From contig NC_133770.1 in the NCBI RefSeq assembly GCF_003597395.2, forward strand, positions 78,356,414-78,420,413: 64,000 bases of DNA, written 5' to 3'. This document shows positions 1 to 10,739 of this stretch, in pieces; positions within the stretch are counted from its first letter, which is position 1; each line of letters starts with the position of its first letter. The notes beneath the pieces are model-generated. The model was not told where the DNA came from. It ran no database searches and saw only the letters and a list, made by a program, of their open reading frames with translations. The DNA is from Chelonoidis abingdonii. Taxonomy: Eukaryota; Chordata; Testudines; Testudinidae. A program made the translations under genes and the position numbers.

Positions 1-60
1 CAGCGTTAAATCGATTTAATGCTGTTTAAATCGATTTAACGGCGTAGTGTAGACCAGGCC
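1..60. mobile_element. Edge-truncated MITE, right end
   Basis: The window opens inside a repeat. A 12-base motif TAAATCGATTTA occurs twice, near positions 7 and 27, and the sequence ends in GTGTAGACCAGGCC. The same terminal signature closes the MITEs at 35.7-36.0 and 56.5-56.8 kb. The left end lies outside the window, so TIRs and TSD cannot be tested. It is inferred to be a non-autonomous DNA transposon of the common reptilian 'GTGTAGAC' class. Confidence 0.6.
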
Positions 61-1132
61 ACAGTCTTAACTGTGGACTTAAGACAGATTCTTATTTCTC
101 CATAGTTTGTGTGTGTGTGTGCGTGTGTGCTACTAAACTGTAATTGCTATAATCTTCCAGAGTACTAGAAAAAAGATGTATTTAAGAAAACAGAAGAAGA
201 AATCAAGTTTATGCAAAATGTACAGTACCCAATATAAGTATAGTATAAAATAGTACAATTGCAAGTTGTCAAAAAACCTGGTACCTTTCAGAAATGTTTG
301 TCTTGAAACTTCAATATTGTGTGTATTGGGAAAGAAGTGCAGCTGTTTCTGATACTTCTCCTTGCAATCTGAAGCGATCAATAGCAAGGTGAAAATATAG
401 GTAGCTTTATGGATGAAATAATAAGCAGCCTCAAGAAGAATTCCTACAGTGACTGCTTGACTCTGTGGTCTCCCTTCCCAGACGTCCCTGAAGAGCCATG
501 GGATGCTTGTAAAGAGCCATGCTGTCCTTGTAAACTATTTGCTTTACTGACAAAACATTCACACTGTTAATTTGGTAACTGTATTTGTGCTGTCCTGGGT
601 TTATTCCTGTAAGTGCTAAATGCTTCGAAGAGGGGATGAATGCCCTCAGTTCTCATTGACTTCAGTGGGCACTGAAGCACCAAGTGCCCTGCAGAATCCT
701 GCCTCTTGTATGATGGGGATGTCTGCCTGTACAGGTTTTATATATATATTATGTTTGCACGTGTGTTTAATTCTAGTCACTGTAGCTTTATCTCTGTGGA
801 TCACACTTTCTATTTTGAAGAACTCTTCTTTTTTTCTCACTATTACTTATTGCCTCTTTTGGAATTTAAAATAGGTAAATAAAAACGCAAGTCACTGACA
901 TGCAGCATGAAGGACATATTTAGAAAACTTTGAACTGAGCTTGATTTTTATAAATATTTTACTTCCCTTTACAGGCAGCAGTATATAAAGGCTGTTTAAA
1001 ACTTTAAGATACTTTACCATTTTTAATGCAGCACAAGAAGTAGAAAACATTCAGAAAGTGTAACAACTGAAAATGTCAAACTGTGAAGTTAGTCAACTTG
1101 CAATTCAAAAGAATCTTGGGAAAAAAATAATA
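61..1132. other. Unique AT-rich sequence, no gene recognised
   Basis: A (GT)n run sits at 109-129. Around 625-705 is half of an ancient palindromic repeat with the motif ATTGACTTCAGTGGGC, which recurs in variant form across the window. The short frames here have no recognisable domain or splice context. Confidence 0.5.
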
Positions 1133-1331
1133 TACAGCTCTACCTATAACGCTGTCCTCGGGAGCCAAAAAATCTTATCGCATTATAGGTGAAACCGCGT
1201 TATACTAAACTTGCTTTGATTCACTGGAGTGCGCAGCGCTCCCCCCCGCCCTCCGCCCCGCAGCACTGCTTTACCGCATTATATCCGAATTTGTGTTATA
1301 TCCGGTCGCATTATATCAAGGTAGATGTGTA
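1133..1331. mobile_element. Mariner/Tc1-like MITE
   Basis: The left end (CAGCTCTACCT then ATAACGC) and the right end (GCATTATATCAAGGTAGATGTG) are imperfect inverted repeats. Both are flanked by TA (1133-1134 and 1330-1331), as expected for the Tc1/mariner TSD. The interior has several 'GTTATA/TATAAC' inverted motifs and a short C-rich stretch. It matches a turtle repeat I recognise by eye. There is no transposase frame, so it is non-autonomous. Confidence 0.65.
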
Positions 1332-2265
1332 TTATACCTTATTGTGAATACTGTGCATCCACCAGCCCTCACAAACTGTCTCATCCACGAATTGCTAAAT
1401 ATCCAAAAGGTTATCTTAGACAGAAATGCTTGTGACCTGTAATTTACCTATATAATACAATTAATGTTTATTTATTAAATAATTAACCCTATGACCTATA
1501 ATAACTGTTATCTTTGCCTATTGGAATGGCAATTATGTGATTACACTGAAGAAGTGTTAACTATCACTAGGTCTGTTTAATTTGCTGTAATGAAGGTTTC
1601 AGTCCCCATAGCAAACCATGCTTCAGGCTTGACTGGGCTAGAGATTTTTGCGCCTATGCAGCCACACCGATGCCAACATACACCTCACTGTGTGTAAAGT
1701 GGGGCTTGCACTAGCATTATTTACCCCACTTTGAAATATTTGGCCTGTGATCATCTTGGTGTCAGTTCCCACACTGGCCACTGCATCACATTTCTCCCTC
1801 GAAAACAGTATTTGTGGTCAGTAAACAACAGATTTTGTGCAGGTATGTGAAAATCCAAATGGCTCTGGATGAATCATTAATCTTGCCTATAATTAAAGCT
1901 CCACTCTGTAGTTCTCTGTCATGAATTACAAGGAAAATGTATATTGGACAGCTCATGCCTCTTACAGTGGAAAGTAGGAAGTTCTCTGCTTGGTGGGGAT
2001 AGGGTCTTCTTTTGATATTGATCTATAAATGCCTATCTCTTTGTATGATGGGGTCATTCATTCACCATCTGGGAGGAGAGGAAGGGCAGAGAGGGATGGA
2101 GATGGAAGGGAGCAGAATTAACGTGGCTCCTGTACCTCATTTCAGAACTGGAAGGAGCTAACTCCTTTCAGGCTTCTAACGGCTGAACATTCTGAATGGG
2201 TTACTTTGCATTCTGAGGAATTCCTCAGAGCAGGTGTGCAGCACCCATGTGGGTGCACAAACGAT
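1332..2265. other. Unique sequence, no gene recognised
   Basis: AT-rich sequence with no clear repeat ends. Around 1660-1740 two imperfectly inverted segments suggest an old foldback repeat too decayed to place. No convincing exon or RNA gene is visible. Confidence 0.45.
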
Positions 2266-2470
2266 CTGTCCACACTGCAGTTAGAGGTGTGACTGCATCA
2301 CATGTTGATGTACCCAAGGTAACTGTCATCGAGCTAGCTCCAATAATGGCAGCAGTGAAGTTGCAGCTCTGCAGGTGACTATTGTGGTTGGAGTTGGACA
2401 GATCAAAGCTAGCTTGGGCACATTTATATGTTCTGCAGTCACATCTCTGATTGCAGTGTAGACCTACCCA
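2266..2470. mobile_element. Foldback MITE
   Basis: The left arm (CTGTCCACACTGCAGTTAGA) and the right arm (CTGATTGCAGTGTAGACCTACC) are inverted copies, and the homology continues inward (GTGTGACTGCA versus TGCAGTCACA). It is a palindromic, non-coding element of the 'GTGTAGAC' MITE class. The TSD is not clear. Confidence 0.65.
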
Positions 2471-3696
2471 CAGAGCATGTCAGGTCAGTAGCTTTCAATG
2501 CTTTAAACAAAAAATGAGTAACTGGTTACTGAATCCTACAGCACGTGCTGTCCAAGATGGAGGCTGATGGGGAGAGGACTGTGAAAAACAAAATGGTTCT
2601 CAAAGGATATTTGGGAGATCTTATACAAATGGCCACACTGAAAGAGGGCATTGTCCCATTTGGAAGCAGCCACAACCTGGGCTTCTCTGAGTGTAGAATT
2701 TGCAATTCTGCCTGGTCTTTATGAGAGCTGTATGAGATGAAGAGATGGCGTTTTGCATCTTCTCTGCCCCATAGGTGATGAATCTTGGTCACATGCCACC
2801 TGAGGCACATTCCACATATGCTAAGAAGTCAAGTGTACCCATGTAATCTGTCTCTGAGTACTTTACTCAGTACAAATCTATTAATTAATGTTTATTTATA
2901 AGGCTTCCTGCCTGACTCTCTTGGCATTTATAAAGTACTCTTTGGGTGACGCCAATTGCTGCAAACTTCAGATGAATGAAATATGCTAGGATATCAGTGT
3001 TTTTTTAAATTTTTTACAGTAGAATCAATTTTGCAATGGTATGTTTATATTGCACAAAGCATCATTGTACGTATCACTGTACTATAACTATTTATGTAGT
3101 GCTTTAAAGGAAATGTACCCTGTGCTTCTCAACACATAAGACAAGATGTGTGTTCAGAAGAGGTTGCATCTAATGCACATACTGGTGTTTTTGGTTTTAT
3201 TGTGTGCAGCATACCATTATATTAAATTAACAAATAACTTTTAATAAGAAAACTGTTAACATTCTCCCCTGGAGGTGGTGTATGTACTGCAGGAATCCTG
3301 TGTGCATTTGAATTGGGCATAATAACATTAAAGATCTGACTTAAAGCCATGCTGTTTGCAAACCATCACATGGTTCACTCTGCTTGTATGTTCACTTCCT
3401 TCCCTACAACCTTTTGTCCTACAAGCTCCTCTAGGTAGGAGCTCTGTTTGTACAGTCCCTAATACAGTGGGGTCTCTAGGCACTACCATAATAAACAATA
3501 CTAATTAAACCAATAAAAGTAAGAGTTAAGTGGCTGGATTCCCTCCCTCTGATGCACCTAGGTGGAAGTGGCAACTTCCTGTGCCCCTGAGACCTCATGC
3601 ACCACAGACAGGATTAGCCACCGGTGAGGAGACAGGAAGTGCTTGCAACACCACCCCATACCTTCCAGAGAAGAGCAGCTTTACATTCCTCTAAGG
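2471..3696. other. Unique sequence with SINE-like relic
   Basis: Mostly anonymous AT-rich sequence. At about 3425-3515 there is a relic of an ancient reptile repeat (TTGTACAGTCCCTAATACAG, then TCTCTAGGCACTACC). The same family is seen better preserved near 11.44, 17.37 and 28.6 kb. No exon is recognised. Confidence 0.45.
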
Positions 3697-3870
3697 CAGC
3701 AGTTCAAACTGTGGGTCAAGATCCCAAAGTGGGTCATGATCCCATTTTAATGGGGTAGCCAGGGCTCATGTTAGGCTTGCTGGGGCCTGAGGCTGAAGCC
3801 TGGGTTCTACCACCCAGGGCTGAAACCCAAGTGGCGGGGCTCAGGTTACAGGCTCCTTGCCTGGGAAAGC
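3697..3870. mobile_element. Truncated hAT-like element, left end
   Basis: It begins with CAGCAGTTCAAACTGTGGGT followed by two copies of a 'GGGTCA(t/a)GATCCCA' motif, the layout of the turtle hAT family whose ends read CAGTGGTTCTCAAACT. A palindromic GC-rich core follows. No matching right terminus or TSD is visible, so this is a one-ended fragment. Confidence 0.5.
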
Positions 3871-4376
3871 ACAGTTATATACAACTCAGGTCACTGAGGA
3901 TATTTCTCTTCTATGTGCTTTCCTGTGTTCTCTTGCCTATTTTCTGTGGTTTGGTTTGATAGTTTCCTATGTGATTAAGCATACTAAAGTGAACAGATGG
4001 TGACAGAGTTGAGGTAGGTGCTAGAAGGTGAGACATAGAAACTGAATTTTTAGAATAGGATTTATAGGGAGAGAGAAGGGATGTAGCAGTGAACAGGAAC
4101 AGGGGATGATCCCAAGCACAGAGGACAGTGTGAGAAAAGGCATATAGATGTGAGTTAGAAGTAAAGTGGGGAGAGAAATGAAACCATAAGAGTAAGTTAG
4201 AGCTAAGATGTGAGAAAAGCTAGACTAGAGGTGTATAAAAGCCTGGAAGGTGAGGATGTCGAGTTGAGGTGCCAGTGTGGGATTTGAGGATGAGGGTGAT
4301 TTGGCTGGAGCGGTGGAAGAAGTGATTTTTAGTTGCAGTTTTCAGCTGGAGACGGGATCCAAAAGCAGTTCAAATA
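3871..4376. other. Unique purine-rich sequence
   Basis: The stretch from about 4010 to 4270 is rich in GA/AG on the plus strand. No repeat family or gene is recognised. It ends at the target site of the large hAT insertion. Confidence 0.45.
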
Positions 4377-4619
4377 GTCTATATCAGGGGTCGGCAACCT
4401 TTCAGAAGTGGTGTGCCGAGTCTTCATTTATTCACTCTAATTTAAGGTTTCACGTGCTGGTAATACATTTTAATGTTTTTTAGAAGGTCTCTCTCTACAA
4501 GTCTATACATTATATACCTAAACTAGTCTTTTATTGTAAAATAAACAAGATTTTCAAAATGTTTAAGAAGCTTCATTTAAAATTAAATTAAAATGTTGAT
4601 CTTATGCCGCTGGCCCACT

Positions 4620-4900
4620 CAGCCCGCTGCTGGTCTGGGGTTTTGTTCATCTAGACCAGCAGTGGGGTGAGTGGGGCCTGCGGCCAGATCCCAGCTGGGA
4701 AGGGTCTGGCAGCCAGAACCCCAGACTGGCAGTGGGCTGTGCGGGGCTAGCAGCCGGGACCCCAGACTGGCAGAGTGGCTCAGCCCACTGCCACTCAGAG
4801 GTTCCATCTGCTGGCTCCTGCCAGCTGGGATCCCACCTGCCAGACCCGCTCAGCCCGGTGCCGGTCTGGGGTCCCAGCCCTGCCCACATACAGTGGGTAC
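4620..4900 (+). repeat. GC-rich tandem repeat inside hAT
   Basis: Imperfect units of about 40-60 bases contain 'CCCAGACTGGCAG', 'GGCAGCCGG' and 'CAGCCCACTGCC' in varying order. They lie in the left half of the 2.08 kb hAT and account for the overlapping frames here on both strands. Confidence 0.6.
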
Positions 4901-4999
4901 CTACCTTCTCCCTGGTTCTGGCCCATTCTCTTCCTCTCTCTGCACTGAGCTGAGAGTGGGAGTGGACCAAGCACAGGGCTGGGGGTGAAGGGTCTGGCC

Positions 5000-6075
5000 A
5001 GGAGCTAGAGGGAGGGGGCTCAGGATTGGGGTGTGGGGGCACTTACCTGGGCAGTTCCCATTTGGTGTGAGGGGTGCAGGTGGGAATGTGAGTGGGGGTG
5101 CAGAAGCTCCCGTTTGGTGCTCAGGGTGGGGATGGGCATGTGGGGTGTGCATGGGATGTGGGGGGTGCAAGAGTCAGGGCAGAGGGCTAGGCACGTGTGA
5201 GGGGAGTGCAGGTGTCAGGGTAGGGGGGCTGAGTATATGTGTGGGTGTCAGAATCAGGGCTGAGGTCCTGCAGGGGGGATGAAGGAGTCAGCAGAGGGCT
5301 GGGTGGTACAGGGCTGAGGGCTGGGGCCTGGGTGTGTGTGGGGGTGCAGGGCTCAGGGCAGAGGGCTGGGTGACTGCCTCCCTCAGAACTCCCAACCCCC
5401 TCGCTCTTTGTCCCGACTACCCTCTCCTGGGACCCCACCCCCTATCTAAGCCTCCTTGCCCCCCGTCCCCTGACTGCCCCCCTAGGACCCTACCCCCTAC
5501 CTGTCCCCTGACTACCCAAACCCTTATCCACAGCCCCACACCTGGACAGAACCCCCTGGACTCCCATGTCTGTCTAACCACTTCCCACCCTCTGACAGGA
5601 CCCCTAGAACTCTGGACCCATACAACCCCCCCAGCTCCCTGCTTGCCCAACCCCTCTCCACGTCCCCATCTCCTGACAGCCCCCCCAAACTCCCAACCCC
5701 CCAGCTCCTTGTCCCTTGACCATCCCCTCCAGAGACCCCCCTCCCTAACTGCCTCCCCAGGACCCTCCTTGCTCCCTGTCCCCTGACTGCTCTGACCCCA
5801 TCCACCCCCCCACCCCCTAACAGACTCCAGGNNNNNNNNNNNNNNNNNNNNNNNNNNNNNNNNNNNNNNNNNNNNNNNNNNNNNNNNNNNNNNNNNNNNN
5901 NNNNNNNNNNNNNNNNNNNNNNNNNNNNNNNNNNNNNNNNNNNNNNNNNNNNNNNNNNNNNNNNNNNNNNNNCTAACCCCCCATCCCCTCGGGATCCCAC
6001 CTCGCTCATCCAACCCACCCTGCTCCCTGTCCCCTGACTGCCCCCACCCCTTATCCACCTCCCCCCGGACTCGGA
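5000..6075. repeat. Strand-asymmetric G-rich/C-rich minisatellite
   Basis: From about 5000 to 5390 the plus strand is G-rich, with repeated 'GGGGTGCAGG' and 'GGGCTGGG'. From about 5390 it switches to C-rich, with repeated 'CCCCTGACTGCCCCC' and 'ACCCCCT'. The switch is abrupt. The sequence surrounds an assembly gap and is likely hard to sequence and prone to length change. Confidence 0.7.
5832..5972. other. Assembly gap (141 N)
   Basis: A run of 141 undetermined bases lies in the C-rich minisatellite. Frames crossing it are artefacts. The true length is unknown. Confidence 0.98.
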
Positions 6076-6520
6076 CCTGAACCCCGACCCCTTACCATGA
6101 GGTTCCCTGCAGACCCGGAGTCCTGCCACCGTGCATGCAGCGCTGTGAGGGGTGGGGCATGGCGGGGCAGCGCAAGTCGGTGGGGCTCCTGAAGAGCGGG
6201 GAGCGGCTTTTCCTCCCCATGGAGCCAAATGCTGCCCCACGGGAGCGCACACAGCCTCAGCCCTCAGAGCGCTGTATGCAGTGGCATTGCTCATGGGGAA
6301 GGGGGGGAGGGAGCAGCGGCTTGCTGCACTTGGCCCGGCGCTCCAGCCCTGGAGCACAGACCTTGCAGCTTGCCGCGTCGGCAGGATTTTTAATGGCACA
6401 CTGGAGTCCCGGGAGGCCCCAGCATGCCATTAAAAATTGGCTCGCGTGGCACAGGTTGCCGACCCCTGGTCTATATAGTCTCTTGAGTCATATGGTTGTT
6501 GGAGACTTTATGGGCGTTTA

Positions 6521-6712
6521 GGGAACATCTAAATAAACCCCACAGCAGTGAGTTTCAGAGCCTGGGTCAACTGACTTGGGTTCGCAGTATATGGCTAAAA
6601 ATGGGAGTGGAAATGTCTACGCTGCCATTTTTAGCCACATAGCATGAATCTGAGTTAGTTGACCTGAGCTCTGGAACTCGCTGGTAGGGTTTTTTGCCAT
6701 GCAGATGTACCC
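6521..6712. mobile_element. Foldback MITE
   Basis: It starts GGGAACATCTAAATAAACCCC and ends GCAGATGTACCC. The arms pair (CAGAGCCTGGGTCAACTGAC with TTAGTTGACCTGAGCTCTGG; GGCTAAAAATGG with CCATTTTTAGCC). It is a decayed copy of a known-looking reptilian MITE centred on 'GTCTACACTGCAATTTTTAGCC'. It lies only 44 bp after the large hAT. Confidence 0.65.
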
Positions 6713-8266
6713 TTGGAGACTACTGTGATTGGTGTTTATAGGATTTAGATTTTCTTCCTGCACTATCAGAGGCTGCTTAGAGCCACAAACAAGGTTCCAC
6801 TATGCAGGGCCACTCTTAGCATTTCTTCTATTTTGTTGAATCCTGTAAGTTTTCCTTCTCTGACTAGTGAGGGTTTTGTTTTGTTTTTTTGGCTGGCCCT
6901 TGTGCATGTTCCTCCAGCAGCACCATAGCCTGCCAGTTATGAAGAATAAATGTAACACTAGATCCATAACTCACTAAGGCTCACCCTTACCAAGTTACTA
7001 GCAATGGTGAACATCCCATGATTTGGCTATTCAGTTCAACTCAAATAAGGATCCAGATATTTAGATGCTTATCCAAATAGATGCTTTTTTCCTAAACCAG
7101 CTTGGGCTGCAGATCTTCTGAGCATGATCAGTTTTTAGCTTTATGGTGGTATTTCCACTCCTACTGAAACCATGAATTGTAGAGGAGATGAAGAAGGGAT
7201 AAACATTTTGTCAGGAGAGAGGTCAGGTGACAAAATTTTAGGTTCAGGTATAGGCAAGGGAACTTAGAGTTGATTTGTTGCCTTAAGCACAGCTAATTTG
7301 CCAGTCTACCTTGGACTATCTTTTTTGAAAGTCAGACTCTAAAAAATATTTTTTATTCATGCAGTGTTTGTATAACAGACCTCATGTAACTGAATTTAGA
7401 GAAGGGAGGGAGAATCCTTTGAGCCTTCAGGAAAATGTTTTTATATAAGTAGTCTTCTCATGGTGAGCTCTGGAAGTCTGGACAGATCGTTGTCCATCTG
7501 TTTTTACAACTTTCTGTGATCATCATCCAGCGAGCTCTGTTTAATCTACAGAGAATAAACGCTTCTAGAGTGGAAAATGTGCTTCCCAGGTGCTGAGGGC
7601 CACAAGGCCAGGCTGTTTGCTGAAATGTAGGAAAGCAGCCATCCAAAGGAAATGAACATCCGTGGAGACTTTCAGAAAGGAGAGCCCTATCCCATCCTTT
7701 CAATTTCTCTTTGTTTTTGGAAACAAGAGACTGTTCTCCAAGAAAACATAAGATTGGTCACCTGTCACCTGCTGGACGGAGTTTGATCAAATGGACCAAT
7801 GTACTACTTGAAGAGATAAGGCCTGTTGGTAAATAGAATGGGTAGCTCCTGTTTTTAAGTTTGAGGAGCACGAACCAAATGCTTAAATGTTTTCGCAGAG
7901 GCTAGTGAAACTAGGTCCCATAATTTACTTTGCATTTGGAGCTCCATTTAGAGCTGGAAGAGTAATCTGAGGCCTAGTGTTTCATTAAGAGAAGACAAGA
8001 ACATCAGGTATCTGGAACACTTTATGGCTATTTAGCTTGGTAGGTTTGAATAACTCACTAAAAGAATATGTATTATAACCTAATGTCCTCTCCAGTATTA
8101 CATATAGCTAGCAGATATGAAACCTTCATTACTGTTCCACCAAAAAGCATGGAATTATGTACTTACATCCCAGCAATGGTACAAGCTGCAAGGCTCAGGC
8201 ATTTTGGCACCATGCTTTGAGCAGGTTTTCATGATATGGTGCTGAAAATGCCTGTGCCATCCCTAG
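6713..8266. other. Unique sequence, no gene recognised
   Basis: AT-rich single-copy-looking sequence. A minus-strand frame of 81 codons near 7458-7703 has no recognisable domain or exon signals. No repeat terminus is found. Confidence 0.45.
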
Positions 8267-8352
8267 ACTAGTGTTTACACCATTGCTATTGCAGGTGCAG
8301 CTGTAGCATTGCTAGAAAACAGGTACATAATTGTGTAGCGTAGAGAAGGCCC
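8267..8352. repeat. MITE-like repeat, copy A of a local pair
   Basis: The segment TGTTTACACCATTGCTATTG...TAGAGAAGGCCC is almost identical to 10491-10562, with 43 consecutive identical bases at 8281-8323 versus 10491-10533. The copy at 10.5 kb sits in the loop of the foldback insertion. Its ends (CTAGTGTTTACAC and GTAGAGAAGGCCC) resemble the 'GTGTAGAC' MITE class. Confidence 0.6.
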
Positions 8353-8688
8353 TATATTTGTGTAACGTATTGGGTATGTCTGTATGACTAGTCCCAGAGA
8401 TAATGTTTCACACTGTGGATTTTCCCTCACAGATCACAATGACAATAATGGGATTCACGCCTCTAACTCCCTACAATGCATTGACAGCAGATTCTTAAGA
8501 TAGGTCTGGACTTGACCAAACCACATGGATTGCTGGCAACATCCACCTCTCTGCCAAATGTGATCCCAATGGGTGTATAGCAATGAGTTTGATGCTTTGG
8601 CATCAAAATTCAAGCAGCTTACTATTTACATGATCGCAATGCCTAGGCACTGAAAGATACAAGCGCTACTTAATATGGCCAATACACC

Positions 8689-8977
8689 ATAGCATGCAGG
8701 CCTGGCTCTAGCAATTTTGCCACCCCAAGCACGGCGGCACGCCGTGGGGGGCGCTCTGCCGCTCGCTGGTCTCGCGGCTCCAGTGGACCTCCTGCAGGCG
8801 TGCCTGCGGATGCTCCACTGGATCCGCGGGACCAGCGGACCCTCCGCAGGCACGCCTGTGGGAGGTCCACTGGAGCAGCGTGCCGCCCTCCCAGCAACTG
8901 GCAGAGCGCCCCGCACGGCGTGCCGCCCCAAGTACGCGCTTGGTGCACTGTGGCCTGGAGCCGGCCCTGATAGCATG
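8689..8977 (-). mobile_element. 273-bp palindromic hAT MITE with TSDs
   Basis: The element is 8697-8969, from CAGGCCTGGCTCTAGC to GGCCTGGAGCCGGCCCTG, flanked by the exact 8-bp TSD ATAGCATG (8689-8696 and 8970-8977). The interior is GC-rich and folds back on itself (GGCGGCACGCCGTGGGGGGC pairs with the right-hand copy; a GGACCTCC/GGAGGTCC pair near the centre). It belongs to the same family as 22002-22274, in inverse orientation and of equal length. The overlapping frames on both strands here are repeat artefacts. Confidence 0.9.
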
Positions 8978-9600
8978 GATGCCTTGAACAATTTACAGTG
9001 ATGGTTGAGGATGCCATTCTGCTTCCTTGTATGTATTTTTCCATCATGTAATAGCTTTTTATTAATGTAGGGCAGGGTTTTTTTGTGCTGTATCATAAAG
9101 TATTCTGAAAGAACTATGTGAAGTATGAAAAGAAAAGCAAAAAGCATTTAAAATATAATTTGCTGATCACACTACTGTGGAATACAGTCCAGGAGACTGA
9201 CTTGTCAGTTCAAAGCCACAAAGCTCAGTTTTTGAGCCAAGGCGCTTTATCATCTTCGGAGCATTATGTTCCTTTTTGAAAGCTGGAAAATGCCTGCTGT
9301 GGACAGGCTTAAGTCAGATTGATGTTACCAGCAGAGAGACCGTGAACAAAAGTCTTTAGAATTGCATGTTGATGAAACAATTTATTTACTTACCACTCTT
9401 TCACTGGGATAACCCTTTGAAACTAAACACTCTTCTGCAAAAGGCACTGGTTGGTTAACATAAGGGTAGGGGGAAAAAATGGGATAAACAAGTGAAGAGA
9501 AGCCAATCCCATTTTTTGGCTAATTTAGGTTAATTTCTAATGATATTAGTAAAGAAAATGTATTAAAACAAAAATATTTCAATACATAGGCTCTACGGTG
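8978..9600. other. Unique AT-rich sequence
   Basis: No repeat termini or exon signals are recognised between the hAT MITE and the 3' end of the PLE. Confidence 0.4.
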
Positions 9601-9604
9601 AACT

Positions 9605-10025
9605 GTTCAGCTGTGTGTTTGTTAAACAGAGGGACAAGGTAGATGAAGTAATACCTTTTATTGAACCAGCTTCTGTTGGTGGAAGGGACAAGCTTAACAG
9701 AGCTCTTCATTGGGTCAGGGGCAGATGACCAGGGTGTTTTTGCTAAATAAAAGTTGTGATGGATTGGTAAGCATAAATGGTTCACATATGTAGTGGGAGA
9801 CTGCTTAAAATGAAGTGAGCAATTAAGGATTAGCAGGCAGTGGGATGTGTTACAGACTGTTGTAGTGAGCCATAAAAACAGTGTCTTTGTTGAATCCATG
9901 GTTTTTAGTGTCTAGCAGAGTTATGAATTTAAGTTCCCAGTCTTGTGTTTTGAAGGTCACGTGCAGGTTTCCTTTGAGGACGAGAACTGAGAGGTCAAAT
10001 ATGGAGTGATTGCTTTGTGAAAAGT
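9605..10025 (-). mobile_element. Penelope-like element, 3' part (minus strand)
   Basis: On the minus strand this continues the endonuclease frame of 10740-11045. It begins HFSQSNHSIFDLSVLVLKG, then reads TKTLFLWLTTT, and ends in a 3' tail with 'CCAACAGAAGCTGGTTCAATAAAAGGTATTAC'-type sequence (plus strand about 9625-9695). That tail is the familiar Neptune/Penelope 3' end in reptiles, with an AATAAAA signal. The split is caused by the insertion at 10026-10739. The frame is broken and non-functional. Confidence 0.75.
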
Positions 10026-10178
10026 AACGAGGGGTCTGGTGATACCTTAAAGACTAACAGATTTATTTGGGCATAAGCTTTTGTGGGTAAAAAAACCCCC
10101 ACTTCTTCAGATGCATGGAGTGAAAATTACAGATACAGGCATAAATATATTGGCACATGAAGAGAAGGGAGTTCTAGT

Positions 10179-10490
10179 GTTTACACCAGGGGGAGGCAAC
10201 CTATGGCATGGGCGCTGAAGGCGGCATGCGAGCTCATTTTCAGTGGCACTCACGCTGCCTGGGTCATGGCCACTAGGCCGGGGGGCTCTGCATTTTAATT
10301 TAGTTTTAAATGAAGCTGCTTAAACATTTTGAAAACTTTATTTACTTTACATACAACAATAGTTTAGTTATATAGAAAGAGACCTTCTAAAAATGTTAAA
10401 ATGTATTACTGGCACGTGAAACCTTAAATTAGTGAATAAATGAAGACTTGGCACACCACTTCTGAAAGGTTGCCGACCCCTGGTTTACAC
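10179..10490 (-). mobile_element. Short hAT (296 bp) nested in foldback insert
   Basis: The body is 10187-10482, flanked by the exact 8-bp TSD GTTTACAC (10179-10186 and 10483-10490). The right terminus AGGTTGCCGACCCCTG and about 240 adjoining bases are the inverted counterpart of the left end of the hAT at 4385. The left terminus CAGGGGGAGGCAACCT is a slightly mutated TIR. It is an internally deleted relative that lacks the minisatellite core. Confidence 0.92.
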
Positions 10491-10562
10491 CATTGCTATT
10501 GCAGGTGCAGCTGTAGCATTGCTAGAAAACAGGCAGATAATTGTGTAGTTTAGAGAAGGCCC
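10491..10562. repeat. MITE-like repeat, copy B of a local pair
   Basis: Near-identical to 8281-8352. With 10174-10186 it forms the loop of the foldback insert, split by the hAT. Confidence 0.6.
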
Positions 10563-10739
10563 TTCTCTTCATGTGCCAGTATATTTACGCCTGTATCTGT
10601 AATTTTCACTCCATCTGAAGAAGTTAGTTTTTTACCCACGAAAGCTTATGCCCAAATAAATCTGTTAGTCTTTAAGGTGTCACTGGACTCCTTGTTGTTT
10701 TTGTGGATACAGACTCATGTGGTTACCCCCTCATACTTC

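Larger units (their letters stand above)
4377..6476 (+). mobile_element. Non-autonomous hAT element, 2.08 kb, with TSDs
   Basis: The element body is 4385-6468. Its 16-base termini CAGGGGTCGGCAACCT and AGGTTGCCGACCCCTG are exact inverted repeats. They are flanked by the exact 8-bp TSD GTCTATAT (4377-4384 and 6469-6476), diagnostic of hAT insertion. The first 240 bases are AT-rich and match the element at 10187-10482. From about 4620 the interior is GC-rich imperfect tandem repeats, G-rich then C-rich on the plus strand, with a run of N inside. No transposase is encoded; the long frames across it are products of repeat composition. Confidence 0.93.

Noticed and set aside
4619..6433. Many overlapping open frames on both strands (up to 291 codons) inside the 2.08 kb hAT
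   Set aside because: They follow GC-rich tandem repeats, some cross the N gap, and none shows a domain. They are compositional artefacts.
8626..9147. 173-codon minus-strand frame and shorter partners
   Set aside because: The bulk lies within the palindromic 273-bp hAT MITE, and the same 'peptides' recur at 22.0-22.3 kb because the repeat recurs.
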